The position numbers and the translations under genes are program-made. The notes under the pieces are model-generated. The model was not told the origin of the DNA. It saw only the letters and a program-made list of their open reading frames with translations, and searched no databases. From Flavobacterium sp. (GTDB lineage: Bacteria; Bacteroidota; Bacteroidia; Flavobacteriales; Flavobacteriaceae): 64,000 nt of DNA. The stretch's first letter is position 1, and each line of letters begins with the position of its first letter. The stretch is taken from contig NZ_JANJUQ010000016.1 of NCBI RefSeq assembly GCF_024710485.1, positions 1 to 64,000 of the forward strand. Reading direction: 5' to 3'. Shown in pieces: positions 35,076 through 45,374 of this stretch.

Positions 35076-37178
35076 TTAGCTGATGTAATTCCAGATGTTT
35101 TTCTTTTTGGTTAATTCGATGAAAACTGTTCGTATTGTTTGGTGTTCCGGTAAGGACATTGAAGGATCTTTTTTGAGTAGTTTCATGGCTTCATGACGCG
35201 CCAGTAATAAGATTTCTTTATCTTTAACTAAATCGGCGATTTGTAAATTCAGCACACCGCTTTGTTGTTTGCCCATGATGTCTCCCGGTCCTCGCAATTT
35301 TAAATCGACTTCCGCTATCTCAAAGCCGTCATTGGTTTTGCACATAGTTTCTAAACGAATTTTACTGTCGTTAGACAATTTGAAAGATGTCATTAAGATA
35401 CAGTAACTCTGTTCTGCTCCGCGACCAACGCGACCTCTAAGCTGATGCAATTGCGATAAACCGAAACGTTCGGCACTTTCTATAATCATCACGCTGGCAT
35501 TGGGCACATTTACACCAACTTCAATTACCGTAGTAGCAATCATAATGTTGGTTTTGCCTTCGGCGAAGCGTTTCATTTCTGCATCTTTATCGGCAGGTTT
35601 CATTTTGCCGTGTACCATCGAAATGCTGTAGTGCGGTAACGGAAAATCGCGTGATATACTTTCGTAGCCGTCCATCAAATCTTTATAATCCATTGTTTCA
35701 CTTTCTTGAATTAAAGGATAGACTATATATATTTGGCGGCCTTTAGCGATTTCATCTTTAATGAATTTCCAAACTTTCAAACGATTGCTGTCGTAGCGAT
35801 GTACAGTTTGAATGGGTTTTCGACCCGGCGGTAATTCGTCGATAACCGAAATGTCCAAATCGCCATACAAACTCATGGCCAAGGTACGCGGAATAGGCGT
35901 GGCGGTCATGACCAAGATGTGCGGCGGAATTTCATTTTTCTGCCACAATTTTGAGCGTTGTTCTACACCAAAACGATGTTGCTCATCGATGATAGCCAAA
36001 CCTAAATTTTGGAACTTTACTTTGTCTTCCAAAAGTGCGTGCGTTCCGATTATGATATGCAAACTGCCGTTTTCCAGTTCTTCGTGTATGATTTTGCGCT
36101 CAGCAGTTTTAGTCGAACCGGTGAGTAATTTGATGTTGATGTTGAGGTCTTTAGCCAATTCGGTTAATCCGTTGAAGTGTTGGGTTGCTAAAATTTCCGT
36201 CGGTGCCATCAAACAGCTTTGAAAGCCGTTGTCCAAGGCAATCAGCATCGCCATTAAAGCCACTATGGTTTTACCGGAGCCAACATCGCCTTGTAATAAG
36301 CGATTCATTTGGGCATTGGTTCCCATGTCGTTTCTGATTTCTTTCAGCACTTTTTTTTGTGCATTGGTCAACTCAAACGGCAAATGATTTTTATAGAAAT
36401 CATTAAAATGTTCGCCTACCACAGTAAACGGATGGCCTTTGATTTTGTGTTTGCGAACCAGGTTTTTGGTAATGAGTTGCAGTTGGATGAAGAACAGTTC
36501 TTCAAATTTTAAACGGAATTGGGCTTTGGCCAACAGCTCAGGACTTTTCGGAAAATGAATATTGAATAGCGCGGTGCTTTTCGGAATCATCTTTAATTCT
36601 TCTAAAAGACTCGGCGGTAAGGTTTCTACAAACAATCCTTGGGTTTCCAAAAAAACCTGTTGCATCATTTTGTTGATTACCCTGTTGGAAACGCCTCTGT
36701 TAGTTAGGGTTTCCGTAGAAGGATAAACGGGTTGCATGGACGAGCGCAGGCTTTGTTGGTGTTCCTGATACAATTCCATTTCCGGATGTGCCATGCTGTA
36801 TTGCCCGTTAAAATTAGTCACTTTACCGAAAATGACATAAGGCGTATTAAGTTTGAGTGAATCTCTAATCCACTTATGGCCTTGGAACCAGTTTAGTTCC
36901 AGAACACCGGTTCCGTCTGTAAAACTGGCAACCAATCGTTTTTTGCCTTTGCCGAATTCGACTGTTTTAAGGTGAACAACTTTACCTATGATTTGCACTT
37001 CGGCCGGATTGTTATTCAACTCATTAATTTGGTAATAACGCGTTCTGTCGATGTAGCGATTCGGATAAAAATTCAGCAAATCTTCATAGCGATGAATGCC
37101 TAACTCTTTGCGCAACAATTCGCCTCGTTGCGGTCCGACGCCTTTTAGGTATTCTATGGGAGTTTGAAGAAGATTCAC
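35076..37178 (-). CDS. recG: ATP-dependent DNA helicase RecG
   Basis: RecG remodels stalled replication forks and Holliday junctions. The 700-residue protein has the N-terminal wedge (OB) domain (about 50-160) and the two helicase lobes. Motif I is LLQGDVGSGKT, the DExH box is DEQH in LAIIDEQHRFGVEQR, motif III is VMTATPIPRTLAM, and the C-terminal lobe carries GRVGRGAEQSYC. The apparent start at 37178 is GTG, and the protein begins at LLQTPIEYLKGVGPQRG as in relatives. It is divergent from the acyltransferase gene with a 136-bp gap. Confidence 0.96.
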   Translation of the reverse strand: MNLLQTPIEYLKGVGPQRGELLRKELGIHRYEDLLNFYPNRYIDRTRYYQINELNNNPAEVQIIGKVVHLKTVEFGKGKKRLVASFTDGTGVLELNWFQGHKWIRDSLKLNTPYVIFGKVTNFNGQYSMAHPEMELYQEHQQSLRSSMQPVYPSTETLTNRGVSNRVINKMMQQVFLETQGLFVETLPPSLLEELKMIPKSTALFNIHFPKSPELLAKAQFRLKFEELFFIQLQLITKNLVRKHKIKGHPFTVVGEHFNDFYKNHLPFELTNAQKKVLKEIRNDMGTNAQMNRLLQGDVGSGKTIVALMAMLIALDNGFQSCLMAPTEILATQHFNGLTELAKDLNINIKLLTGSTKTAERKIIHEELENGSLHIIIGTHALLEDKVKFQNLGLAIIDEQHRFGVEQRSKLWQKNEIPPHILVMTATPIPRTLAMSLYGDLDISVIDELPPGRKPIQTVHRYDSNRLKVWKFIKDEIAKGRQIYIVYPLIQESETMDYKDLMDGYESISRDFPLPHYSISMVHGKMKPADKDAEMKRFAEGKTNIMIATTVIEVGVNVPNASVMIIESAERFGLSQLHQLRGRVGRGAEQSYCILMTSFKLSNDSKIRLETMCKTNDGFEIAEVDLKLRGPGDIMGKQQSGVLNLQIADLVKDKEILLLARHEAMKLLKKDPSMSLPEHQTIRTVFIELTKKKNIWNYIS

Positions 37179-37314
37179 CGAAATTTTTTCTGATTAGTAA
37201 AAGCCATAGCGAAGATAGTTTAAAAATACATTATCTGAAATTTCATTTTCGATTCATTATGAATTTGGGGAATATTTTTCGTTATTTACAACAGTAAAAC
37301 AGAATTTCTTTTAA

Positions 37315-38367
37315 ATGACAAAACACATCTCCGGGCTCAACGGTTTAAGGGCTATTGCGGTACTTATGGTCATTGTTTCGCATCGTTTCCCTATTGATCA
37401 TTTTTTGAGAGTCATGCCTATCGGACATTTTGGGGTAGATATTTTCTTTGTGTTAAGCGGTTTTTTGATTTCCAGAATATTGCTGAATGGTGTAATGAAA
37501 ATTGAAAACAAAACCACAACAGCTTTTCAACTGATTAAGAGTTTTATAATACGTCGAAGCTTACGCATTTTTCCAATCTACTATTTGCTGTTGTTGGTTT
37601 TATATCTAACTGGCGGCATAATCGGTAACAGTTTTCGGGAAAACTTTCTTTGGTATTTTTTCTATGCGTCTAACTATTTGGTATATAACGAAGGCAAGTG
37701 GTTCGGCTGTTTGGCTCATTTGTGGTCATTGGCTGTAGAAGAACAGTTTTATTTAGTTTGGCCTTTTTTTGTTTTGGTATTTTTCAGAAATCGAATTCTA
37801 ATTTTGTTACTGTTGACGATAGTTGTAGGCACAGTTACGCCATTTTTTATAGACGGAATTACCTATGTCTTAACGATTTCGTGTATCAATGCTTTTGGTA
37901 TTGGCGCATTGTTGGCTTATGTTGAGCTGATGCGGCCACAGTGGCAATCTGTCTTTGTTAAAACAGTTAATGTCTTGGCCATAGTTTCGTTGGTTTTACT
38001 GTGGATGCATTACTTTGTTGCAACATTGCCTTTTTTTTCAGATCGTTTATTGGTTTCCATTGTGGCAGTTGCTTTAATCGCCTATTGTCGTTACCATCAA
38101 GAGAGTTTTTTAGTGACCCGAATTTTAGAAAACAAAATGTTAAGTTTTATTGGATTAATCAGTTATGGAGTATATTTATACCACAATGTTGTCCCAAGAT
38201 ATTGGACGGTAATACTGAAACGATTGCAAATTGAAACGCCAGCTACTGTTGGTGCCTTTTCTTATGTAGAGTTTTTTATCCAAACAGCATTTGTTATTTT
38301 GGTGAGTTATTTATCCTGGATAGTCATTGAAAAGCCCATTGCCAAATGGAAAGATAAAATCAGTTAA
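37315..38367 (+). CDS. acyltransferase 3 family membrane protein
   Basis: The 350-residue protein has about ten transmembrane segments and the features of the acyltransferase 3 (OafA/YrhL) family. ISGLNGLRAIAVLMVIVSH at the N-terminus carries the active-site histidine. It also has GHFGVDIFFVLSGFLISR, the RRSLRIFPIYYLL arginine motif and AHLWSLAVEEQFYLVWP. Such proteins transfer acetyl or other acyl groups to envelope polysaccharides or lipids. The acceptor is unknown, and no polysaccharide genes lie near. It is followed after 21 bp by a peptidase gene and may share its transcript. Confidence 0.9.
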   Translation: MTKHISGLNGLRAIAVLMVIVSHRFPIDHFLRVMPIGHFGVDIFFVLSGFLISRILLNGVMKIENKTTTAFQLIKSFIIRRSLRIFPIYYLLLLVLYLTGGIIGNSFRENFLWYFFYASNYLVYNEGKWFGCLAHLWSLAVEEQFYLVWPFFVLVFFRNRILILLLLTIVVGTVTPFFIDGITYVLTISCINAFGIGALLAYVELMRPQWQSVFVKTVNVLAIVSLVLLWMHYFVATLPFFSDRLLVSIVAVALIAYCRYHQESFLVTRILENKMLSFIGLISYGVYLYHNVVPRYWTVILKRLQIETPATVGAFSYVEFFIQTAFVILVSYLSWIVIEKPIAKWKDKIS

Positions 38368-38388
38368 GAAGAACATAAACAGCTTACT

Positions 38389-40467
38389 ATGAAATATTTA
38401 TTACTGCTTTTTTCTTTTTTTTCGTGGTCACAACAAATCTCAAAAGTTGACTTTAAAAAAGCTTCCGCGAATATTACGGTTTGGGGATTAGAGCGCAAGG
38501 TGACAGGAAATGTTAGCTATGAGTTTGATGTAAAAGAATCTATCGATACGATTAAAATTGATGGACAAATAATGACTTTTACAGAAGTTAAAATAAATAA
38601 CCAACCGGTTCAATTTGTTAATTCCGGGAAGTCATTAAATCTTTTTGAAGGTTTTAAGAAAGGTAAAAACAAAGTCTCATTTACCTATGTAGCTTATCCA
38701 AAACAAACGATGTATTTTATTGGTGTTTTAGGAAGACAAGTTTGGACTCAAGGGCAAGGAAAATATACCAGTCATTGGTTTCCGAGCTTTGATGATGTGA
38801 ATGAAAAAGTGATTTTTAATCTTACGATAGAATCTTTCGAGAAAAGTACCAAAGCATTAAATAACGTGATTATTTCCAATGGCTTTCTGAAAGACCGACT
38901 CCATTTCAATGGACGTGAGATTTGGAAATACCAAATGCAAAAACCGATGAGTTCTTATTTGTTGGCGCTAGTTATCGGAGATTTTAGGAATAAAGTTATC
39001 GCCTCCAAATCGGGAATCCCTTTGCAGTTTTTCATTCAGCCGAAAGATACCGCTAAGTTTGAAGCTACCTATCGTCATTCCAAGAAAATTTTTGATTTTC
39101 TGGAGCAAGAAATCGGATTCAAATACCCATGGCAAGTATACAAGCAAATTCCGGTGGAAGACTTTTTGTATGCTGGGATGGAAAACACCTCCTGTACCAT
39201 TTTTGCCCAAGATTTTGTGGTGGACGATATAGGTTTCAACGATCGAAATTATGTTAACGTCAATGCTCATGAGTTGGCCCATCAATGGTTTGGGGATGTG
39301 GTCACCGCTAAATCAGGAAAGCATCATTGGTTACAGGAAGGATTTGCTACCTATTATGCGTTGTTGGCCGAGCGTGAGGTTTTTGGAGACAATTATTTTT
39401 ACCACCAGCTGTACCGAACGTCTTTGCAATTGCGCAATGCTGCCAAGACCGATACTATTCCGGTCATGAACGAAAAAGCCAGTTCGTTGTCGTTTTACCA
39501 AAAAGGCGCTTGGGCGTTGCACACCATTCGAGAAGCTATCGGGCCGAAATTATTTCAGAAAGCGGTGAAATCGTATTTGAAGAAGTACCGATTTAAGAAT
39601 GTTGAAACCGATGATTTTCTGGCAGAAATCAAAAAAGCAGCGCCGACTTTCGACACTCAAAAGTTCAAGAAAAACTGGCTGGAAGACTATCATTTTCAAA
39701 CTGAAGAAGCCAACGAATTATTACGAAAAAGTCCGTTCATGCAACAACTTTTCGAAACCCAACAATTCCGAAAAAAATCGTTGGCAGAAAACAAATCAAA
39801 GTTCATTCAAATAATGTCCTCAGATGTTTTTTATCCGATTAAAACCGAAATTTTATACCAACTTAAAGACATTCCTTTTGCAGAGAAATCAGAGTTGTTG
39901 ACTTTGGCTTTACAAACCAACGACATCAAAGTGCGTCAGGCCGTGGCGGAGTTTGTTGGAGAAATGCCGCTTTCATTTCAATCGGCGTATGAAACTTTAT
40001 TAGACGATGCGTCTTATGATACACGAGAAATTGCCTTTATGACACTTTGGAAAACATTTCCTGAAAATCAGGCCAAATACCTGGAAAAAGCAAAACATTG
40101 GATAGGTGGGAACGACAAAAGTTTACGCATTATGTACCTGACTTTTGCCTTGCTTTCAGCCGACAATCAAAACAATGAGTCTTTGTATGCAGAGTTAGTT
40201 GATTATACAGCGCCGACTTTCGAAAGTTCGGTCCGCCAAAATGCGATTACTAATGCCTTATCAATCAATCCGAAAGACTCAGTAGTGTTGAAAAATCTGG
40301 TCAATGCAACGGTACATCACAAATGGCAGTTCAGCAAGTTTGGTCGGGATAAAATTCGACAGTTGCTCAAAAAAGAAGGTTATGCCGACTTGTTTCAATC
40401 GATTCTCCCTTCTTTACTGGAGAACGAAGCGGTTCAATTGCAAAAATTGTTAAGTGAAAAATCATGA
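38389..40467 (+). CDS. M1 family metallopeptidase (aminopeptidase)
   Basis: The 692-residue zinc aminopeptidase has a signal peptide (about 1-15, ending SWSQQ). It has the substrate-binding motif YAGMENTSC, and the zinc site HELAH at 294-298 with third ligand Glu317 in WLQEGFATYYA. A C-terminal HEAT-like helical region (from about 430) closes the substrate chamber. It probably trims peptides in the periplasm or at the outer membrane. Its stop codon overlaps the start of the patatin gene in an ATGA, so the two are translationally coupled. Confidence 0.93.
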   Translation: MKYLLLLFSFFSWSQQISKVDFKKASANITVWGLERKVTGNVSYEFDVKESIDTIKIDGQIMTFTEVKINNQPVQFVNSGKSLNLFEGFKKGKNKVSFTYVAYPKQTMYFIGVLGRQVWTQGQGKYTSHWFPSFDDVNEKVIFNLTIESFEKSTKALNNVIISNGFLKDRLHFNGREIWKYQMQKPMSSYLLALVIGDFRNKVIASKSGIPLQFFIQPKDTAKFEATYRHSKKIFDFLEQEIGFKYPWQVYKQIPVEDFLYAGMENTSCTIFAQDFVVDDIGFNDRNYVNVNAHELAHQWFGDVVTAKSGKHHWLQEGFATYYALLAEREVFGDNYFYHQLYRTSLQLRNAAKTDTIPVMNEKASSLSFYQKGAWALHTIREAIGPKLFQKAVKSYLKKYRFKNVETDDFLAEIKKAAPTFDTQKFKKNWLEDYHFQTEEANELLRKSPFMQQLFETQQFRKKSLAENKSKFIQIMSSDVFYPIKTEILYQLKDIPFAEKSELLTLALQTNDIKVRQAVAEFVGEMPLSFQSAYETLLDDASYDTREIAFMTLWKTFPENQAKYLEKAKHWIGGNDKSLRIMYLTFALLSADNQNNESLYAELVDYTAPTFESSVRQNAITNALSINPKDSVVLKNLVNATVHHKWQFSKFGRDKIRQLLKKEGYADLFQSILPSLLENEAVQLQKLLSEKS

Positions 40468-41369
40468 GAGCGTTAGTGATTTCGGGAGGAGGAAGCAAAG
40501 GCGCATTTGCCGGCGGCGTAGCGCAATACCTGATGCAGGAGAATGGTTGTGAATACGATATTCTTATCGGAAGTTCTACCGGAAGTTTGCTGATTCCGCA
40601 TTTGGCACTGGGTGAAGTCAATAAGATTTATAACATTTATTCTAATGTGAATATGCGGAGTATTTTTGATGTTAGTCCGTTTGTGGTTAAAAACAAAAAT
40701 ACGCCCAACGAAACCGTTTCCATTAATCACTGGAATGTCATCAAACAATTTGTTAAAGGCAAAAGAACCTTTGGAGAAAGCCATAAATTGCTCGAATACA
40801 TCAAAGAGAATTTTACTTTAGCCGAATTTTCGCTACTTAAATCAACAGCTTGTGAAGTGGTGGTAACGGTGACGAATTTATCTAAGAATGAAGTCGAGTA
40901 CAAATCCATAAAAGACTTTGAGTACGATGAGTTTTGCGAGTGGATATGGATTTCATGTAATTATATTCCGTTCATGTCTTTGGTGACTAAAAACGGTTTT
41001 GAATACGGAGATGGCGGATTTTCTAGTTTGGTGCCGATTCGAGAGGCGATTAAGCGCGGGGCTACAGAAGTTGATGTAATCATATTAGAAACCGAAGTAC
41101 AAACCAGTCCGAGAAAAATTGGACGCAATCCGTTTTCTTTGATGATTGATTTATTTCAAACCTTACTGACGCAAGTCGAAAAACACGATATTACCATTGG
41201 TAAATTGTCAGCCAAAAACAAAGATGCCAAACTCAACTTGTACTACACGCCAACGCAATTAACTGATAACGCGCTGATTTTTAACAAAGACAAAATGAAA
41301 GATTGGTGGCACAAAGGCTATAACTACGCTAAAAACAAGAGCGAATTGATGAGTGATAATTTGCCGTAA
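40464..41369 (+). CDS. patatin-like phospholipase family protein
   Basis: The 301-residue protein has the patatin Ser/Asp dyad: the oxyanion-hole glycines SGGGSKGAFAGG (7-18), the serine in GSSTGS (Ser38), and Asp183 in YGDGGFSS. Family members are lipid acyl hydrolases. There is no signal peptide, so it probably acts inside the cell. The start ATG overlaps the stop of the M1 peptidase gene by four bases. The context gives no direct hint to the lipid substrate. Confidence 0.9.
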   Translation: MRALVISGGGSKGAFAGGVAQYLMQENGCEYDILIGSSTGSLLIPHLALGEVNKIYNIYSNVNMRSIFDVSPFVVKNKNTPNETVSINHWNVIKQFVKGKRTFGESHKLLEYIKENFTLAEFSLLKSTACEVVVTVTNLSKNEVEYKSIKDFEYDEFCEWIWISCNYIPFMSLVTKNGFEYGDGGFSSLVPIREAIKRGATEVDVIILETEVQTSPRKIGRNPFSLMIDLFQTLLTQVEKHDITIGKLSAKNKDAKLNLYYTPTQLTDNALIFNKDKMKDWWHKGYNYAKNKSELMSDNLP

Positions 41370-41440
41370 ACTTCTTAATTCTTACATAAAGATTTTTAAT
41401 TGTAATTATTTTACTATTTTTATTCTAAAAAATGTAAGAT

Positions 41441-42976
41441 ATGTTGGTAAAAGTTTTTGGAAGTGCTGTTTTTGGTGTAGAAGCCACAACCATTACGGTA
41501 GAAGTCAATATAGATAAAGGAATCGGTTACCATTTGGTAGGTTTGCCTGATAATGCCATCAAAGAAAGTAGTTATCGTATAGCAGCAGCTCTGAAAAATA
41601 ACGGTTACGAATTTCCCGGAAAGAAGATTACTATCAATCTAGCACCTGCCGACTTGCGAAAAGAAGGCTCAGCTTACGATTTGACCTTGGCGGTTGGGAT
41701 TTTATCAGCTTCTAACCAAATTAATGCTGCAGAAGTTGATCAATATGTCATTATGGGTGAGTTGTCGTTAGACGGAAGTTTGCAACCCATCAAAGGCGCG
41801 TTATCCATTGCCATCAAAGCCAAAGAAGAAGGTTTTAAAGGTTTTTTTCTGCCAATTCAAAACGTAAAAGAAGCTGCTATCGTAGACGGTTTAAGTGTTT
41901 ACGGTGTGGAAAACGTTTTGCAAGTCATCGATTTTTTTGAAGGCAAAGGCACGCTCGAACCCACCAAAATTGACACCCGCGAGGAGTTTTACAAGACTTT
42001 AGATTTCCCCGAGTTTGATTTTGCTGATGTCAAAGGACAAGAAAGCATCAAACGCTGTATGGAGATTGCAGCAGCCGGTGGGCATAACATCATTCTGATC
42101 GGTCCTCCGGGTTCCGGGAAAACCATGTTGGCCAAGCGATTACCGAGTATTTTACCTCCAATGACATTACATGAAGCTTTGGAAACTACCAAAATCCATA
42201 GTGTAGCCGGAAAAATCAAAGATGTCGGATTATTGAATCAACGCCCTTTTCGGAGTCCGCACCATACGGCGAGCAGTGTTTCACTTGTTGGCGGTGGCAG
42301 TTATCCGCAACCGGGCGAAATTTCTTTAGCGCACAACGGCGTCTTGTTTTTAGATGAGTTGCCTGAGTTTAAAAGAGAAGTGTTGGAAGTGATGCGGCAA
42401 CCATTAGAAGACCGTGAAGTAACGATTTCCCGAGCCAAATTCACCATAACTTATCCGTCGTCTTTTATGTTGGTAGCGAGCATGAATCCGAGTCCGGGTG
42501 GTTATTTTAACGATCCAGATGCGCCGGTCAGCTCTTCTCCGGCAGAAATGCAACGGTATTTGAGTAAGATTTCCGGACCGTTGTTGGACCGAATAGACAT
42601 TCATATTGAAGTGACGCCTGTTCCGTTTGAAAAACTCACCGAAACCCGTCCGGCTGAAGGCAGTGTTCTGATTAGGGAACGAGTAACGAAAGCCCGTGAA
42701 ATTCAGTCCAAGCGATTTGAGCAATATGCATCTATTCACTACAATGCGCAAATGACGACAAAACAAATTCGAACCTACTGCGCGTTGGATGATAGTTCGT
42801 TGCAATTATTAAAAACTGCGATGGAGCGATTGAATTTGTCGGCCAGGGCATATGACCGTATTTTAAAAGTGTCGAGAACAATCGCTGATTTAGATGCCTC
42901 AGAAGTAGTAAAATCCAACCACATAGCCGAAGCCATTCAGTACCGCAGTTTAGACAGAGACGGTTGGTTGGGATGA
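41441..42976 (+). CDS. YifB family Mg chelatase-like AAA ATPase (ComM homologue)
   Basis: The 511-residue protein has three parts: an N-terminal ChlI/Lon-protease-like fold (about 20-140), a AAA+ module with Walker A GPPGSGKT at about 221-228 and a Walker B in [10 protein letters not shown], and a C-terminal Mg-chelatase domain (about 405-500). ComM, the naturally competent relative, is a helicase that promotes branch migration in transformation. The family is widespread even in organisms not known to be competent. The gene appears to be transcribed alone. Confidence 0.93.
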   Translation: MLVKVFGSAVFGVEATTITVEVNIDKGIGYHLVGLPDNAIKESSYRIAAALKNNGYEFPGKKITINLAPADLRKEGSAYDLTLAVGILSASNQINAAEVDQYVIMGELSLDGSLQPIKGALSIAIKAKEEGFKGFFLPIQNVKEAAIVDGLSVYGVENVLQVIDFFEGKGTLEPTKIDTREEFYKTLDFPEFDFADVKGQESIKRCMEIAAAGGHNIILIGPPGSGKTMLAKRLPSILPPMTLHEALETTKIHSVAGKIKDVGLLNQRPFRSPHHTASSVSLVGGGSYPQPGEISLAHNGVLFLDELPEFKREVLEVMRQPLEDREVTISRAKFTITYPSSFMLVASMNPSPGGYFNDPDAPVSSSPAEMQRYLSKISGPLLDRIDIHIEVTPVPFEKLTETRPAEGSVLIRERVTKAREIQSKRFEQYASIHYNAQMTTKQIRTYCALDDSSLQLLKTAMERLNLSARAYDRILKVSRTIADLDASEVVKSNHIAEAIQYRSLDRDGWLG

Positions 42977-42990
42977 TTTAGTTTGCAGTC

Positions 42991-44346
42991 TCAGTCACAG
43001 TAATTGTAGTATCGCGCGCCAATCAAGACCGGATTTTCTTTTTCGATTCTGTCCAAATAGAATTCTTCCCTCGGTTGAATCACTGAGGTTTTCAATTCCT
43101 TTTTATGCAGTTTTTCGTAAGTTGAGAAATCTATCGCTTGACAAGTTTCCAGCGTTTTAAAGAGTTTTACTTTTGCGATGGCCGATTGCCATTGAGGTGC
43201 AACTTCCGCTTCGAACACTTTGGATTTGGAACCACTGCCGTAAGCAATGAAACCTAATTTGTGATGAGCTAAATCGGTTTTCTGTTGGTAATGATAGCAC
43301 AAAGTAGACAGCATACCCAAGAAAATCGAACCGGTGTAGATGTTGCCCACTTGACCGGAAGCTATTTCGGAAGGTTGGATTTTTGCCTGTACCAAGCTGA
43401 GGTATTCCTCACTTTTAGCCAACGCTTTTACTTTATCCTTAACTGTTTCGCCAATTTGTGCGGCCAACAGCTCCGGATTTTCTTTAGCAAATATTTCAAT
43501 AAAGGTTCTTCTGCCTTGGAAACAGTAGGGAAGATGCATTAGGATGTTGGTCCAATTTTCGTATATCTTTCCTTGTTGTTCACTCTCTGTTTTAAAGTGT
43601 TCGTAGGCTTCTGTAATACGATTGATATAACATTGGTTGGAATATTGTCCGTCGAATACCGGTTGCTCTTTGTAAATGGCAATTTCATTTTCCAATACGC
43701 CTTGCCATTCCGGATTTTCTTCAGTTGCCGTTATAGTTGCTTTACTAACGGTTCTTCTTGGTTTGAAAAAATCGAATACGCCTTCAGTGGCTACTCCAAC
43801 AGCGTTTGGAAAACTCAGGATGTTCGGATTTGAAGTAATCAACATCGCTATGGAACCGGCACCTTGGGTGTATTCTCCAGTTGAGTTCAAATCGTATTTG
43901 GCATTATCAGAAGCAATAACAATAGCTTTTTTGGTTGGATTTAGGCGGATATAATCCAAACAATTCTGCAAGGCGTCTACGGCACCGATACACGCAAAAG
44001 TCAAATCGACTGCGTCGCAATTTCTGAAACTGCCTGTGCCCAAAACACTTTCTAAATTAGACAAAACATAGGAGCCAACTGGTTTGGAACTGTCAACGCC
44101 ACTTTCGGTTCCCACATAAATTCGGCTGATTTCATTGGGCTTAATATTTTCCTGACGGATGAGTTTCAAAGCCGCATTAGAAGCCATAGTTACTACATCT
44201 TGGTGTACATCAGGAAAACTCATTTTTAGTAATCCAAGTCCTTTGATGAGTTTGTCGGCCTCAATATTTCTAGCTTCGGCTAAGGCGGTTATCGGTAAAT
44301 ATAGTTGTGGAATGTCAAATGCAATACTGTGGATGCCTACTTTCAT
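42991..44346 (-). CDS. mvaS: hydroxymethylglutaryl-CoA synthase family protein
   Basis: HMG-CoA synthase condenses acetyl-CoA with acetoacetyl-CoA, the first committed step of the mevalonate route used for isoprenoids in Flavobacteria. The chosen ATG gives 451 residues starting MKVGIHSIAFDIPQ, which fits the family. A frame extended by 15 residues upstream would be odd. The catalytic cysteine is Cys119 in VDLTFACIGAVDAL, with Glu81 in VGTESGVD and a histidine in MHLPYCFQGR. A possible -7 box (TAATTTTG on the minus strand) is at 44368-44375. No other mevalonate genes are adjacent. Confidence 0.85.
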   Translation of the reverse strand: MKVGIHSIAFDIPQLYLPITALAEARNIEADKLIKGLGLLKMSFPDVHQDVVTMASNAALKLIRQENIKPNEISRIYVGTESGVDSSKPVGSYVLSNLESVLGTGSFRNCDAVDLTFACIGAVDALQNCLDYIRLNPTKKAIVIASDNAKYDLNSTGEYTQGAGSIAMLITSNPNILSFPNAVGVATEGVFDFFKPRRTVSKATITATEENPEWQGVLENEIAIYKEQPVFDGQYSNQCYINRITEAYEHFKTESEQQGKIYENWTNILMHLPYCFQGRRTFIEIFAKENPELLAAQIGETVKDKVKALAKSEEYLSLVQAKIQPSEIASGQVGNIYTGSIFLGMLSTLCYHYQQKTDLAHHKLGFIAYGSGSKSKVFEAEVAPQWQSAIAKVKLFKTLETCQAIDFSTYEKLHKKELKTSVIQPREEFYLDRIEKENPVLIGARYYNYCD

Positions 44347-44505
44347 TTTATTCAATTTTTTGCCAAACAAAATTAAAAAAGACAAGCTCAAAATACTTTG
44401 AAATTGTCTTTAAAATTGAGTCTATAAACACGATTTGTGATTATTGCAAAAAACAAAAGCTTTATTTTTTGAATTGTGATTTTTACCTAAAATAATTGCT
44501 TATTT

Positions 44506-45363
44506 TCAATCTAATACTGCTGAGAAAGTATCACCTTGTTTAATGTCGCCCGACTGATAGCCTTTTTTGAACCAATACATGCGCTGTTCCGAAGTACCGT
44601 GTGTAAAACTGTCGGGTGTTACACGGCCTTGCATTCTACTTTGTATAGCATCGTCGCCAACCGCATTGGCAGCGCTTAATGCTTCTTCAATATCGCCTGC
44701 TTCTAAGAGATTCTTGTTGTAATGTGCCCAAACACCGGCATAAAAGTCGGCTTGTAACTCTAATCCAACGGAAAGTCTATTGGCCTCTTTTTCACTTTTT
44801 CTTTGTTGTAATTGTCGCACTTTTCCGGAAGTTCCCAAAATGGTTTGCAAATGATGTCCCATTTCGTGCGCAATGACATAAGCAATGGCAAAATCACCGC
44901 CTTTAGCGCCAAAACGGTTTTTCAGTTCTTCAAAAAATCGCAAATCCATATATATTTTCTTGTCGCTCGGACAGTAAAAAGGTCCGGCAGCCGAAGTAGC
45001 GCTTCCGCAAGCGGTATTTACGCCATCGTCAAAAAGCACCATGCCAGGCTCTTCAAAATCGATGTTGTTTTCCTGAAAAATTGTGGCCCAAGTTTCATTG
45101 TTATACACAAAACAAGCTTTGGCAAACTCTCCTAATTCTTTTTCTTCTGCCGAAAGTTCTCGGGTTTGGGTAGCTTCGGTTTGTGTTTGACTGCCTTGGG
45201 TTTGTTCGATAATGGTACCGATAGTTTGACCGGTTTCTCCACCGAACATATTCAGCAATAAAACAATAATACCGATGATTCCGCCGCCCAGCACTGCTTT
45301 ACCGCCGCCCGACATGCCTCTGCGGTCTTCAAAATTGCCGCTTTCTTTTTTATCCCATTTCAT
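44506..45363 (-). CDS. neutral zinc metallopeptidase (YpfJ family)
   Basis: ATG 45363 gives 285 residues beginning MKWDKKESGNFEDRRG, the standard start of this family. A single glycine-rich membrane segment (about 22-42) is followed by a linker and a metalloprotease domain with the zinc motif HEMGHHL in AYVIAHEMGHHLQTILG. A downstream glutamate in ELQADFYAGVWAH supplies the third ligand. The conserved start and the ligand spacing match the putative neutral zinc metallopeptidase family, whose substrates are unknown. It begins 11 bp after the hybrid kinase stop codon and is very likely in the same operon. Confidence 0.9.
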   Translation of the reverse strand: MKWDKKESGNFEDRRGMSGGGKAVLGGGIIGIIVLLLNMFGGETGQTIGTIIEQTQGSQTQTEATQTRELSAEEKELGEFAKACFVYNNETWATIFQENNIDFEEPGMVLFDDGVNTACGSATSAAGPFYCPSDKKIYMDLRFFEELKNRFGAKGGDFAIAYVIAHEMGHHLQTILGTSGKVRQLQQRKSEKEANRLSVGLELQADFYAGVWAHYNKNLLEAGDIEEALSAANAVGDDAIQSRMQGRVTPDSFTHGTSEQRMYWFKKGYQSGDIKQGDTFSAVLD

Positions 45364-45374
45364 AAGCAAAGGGT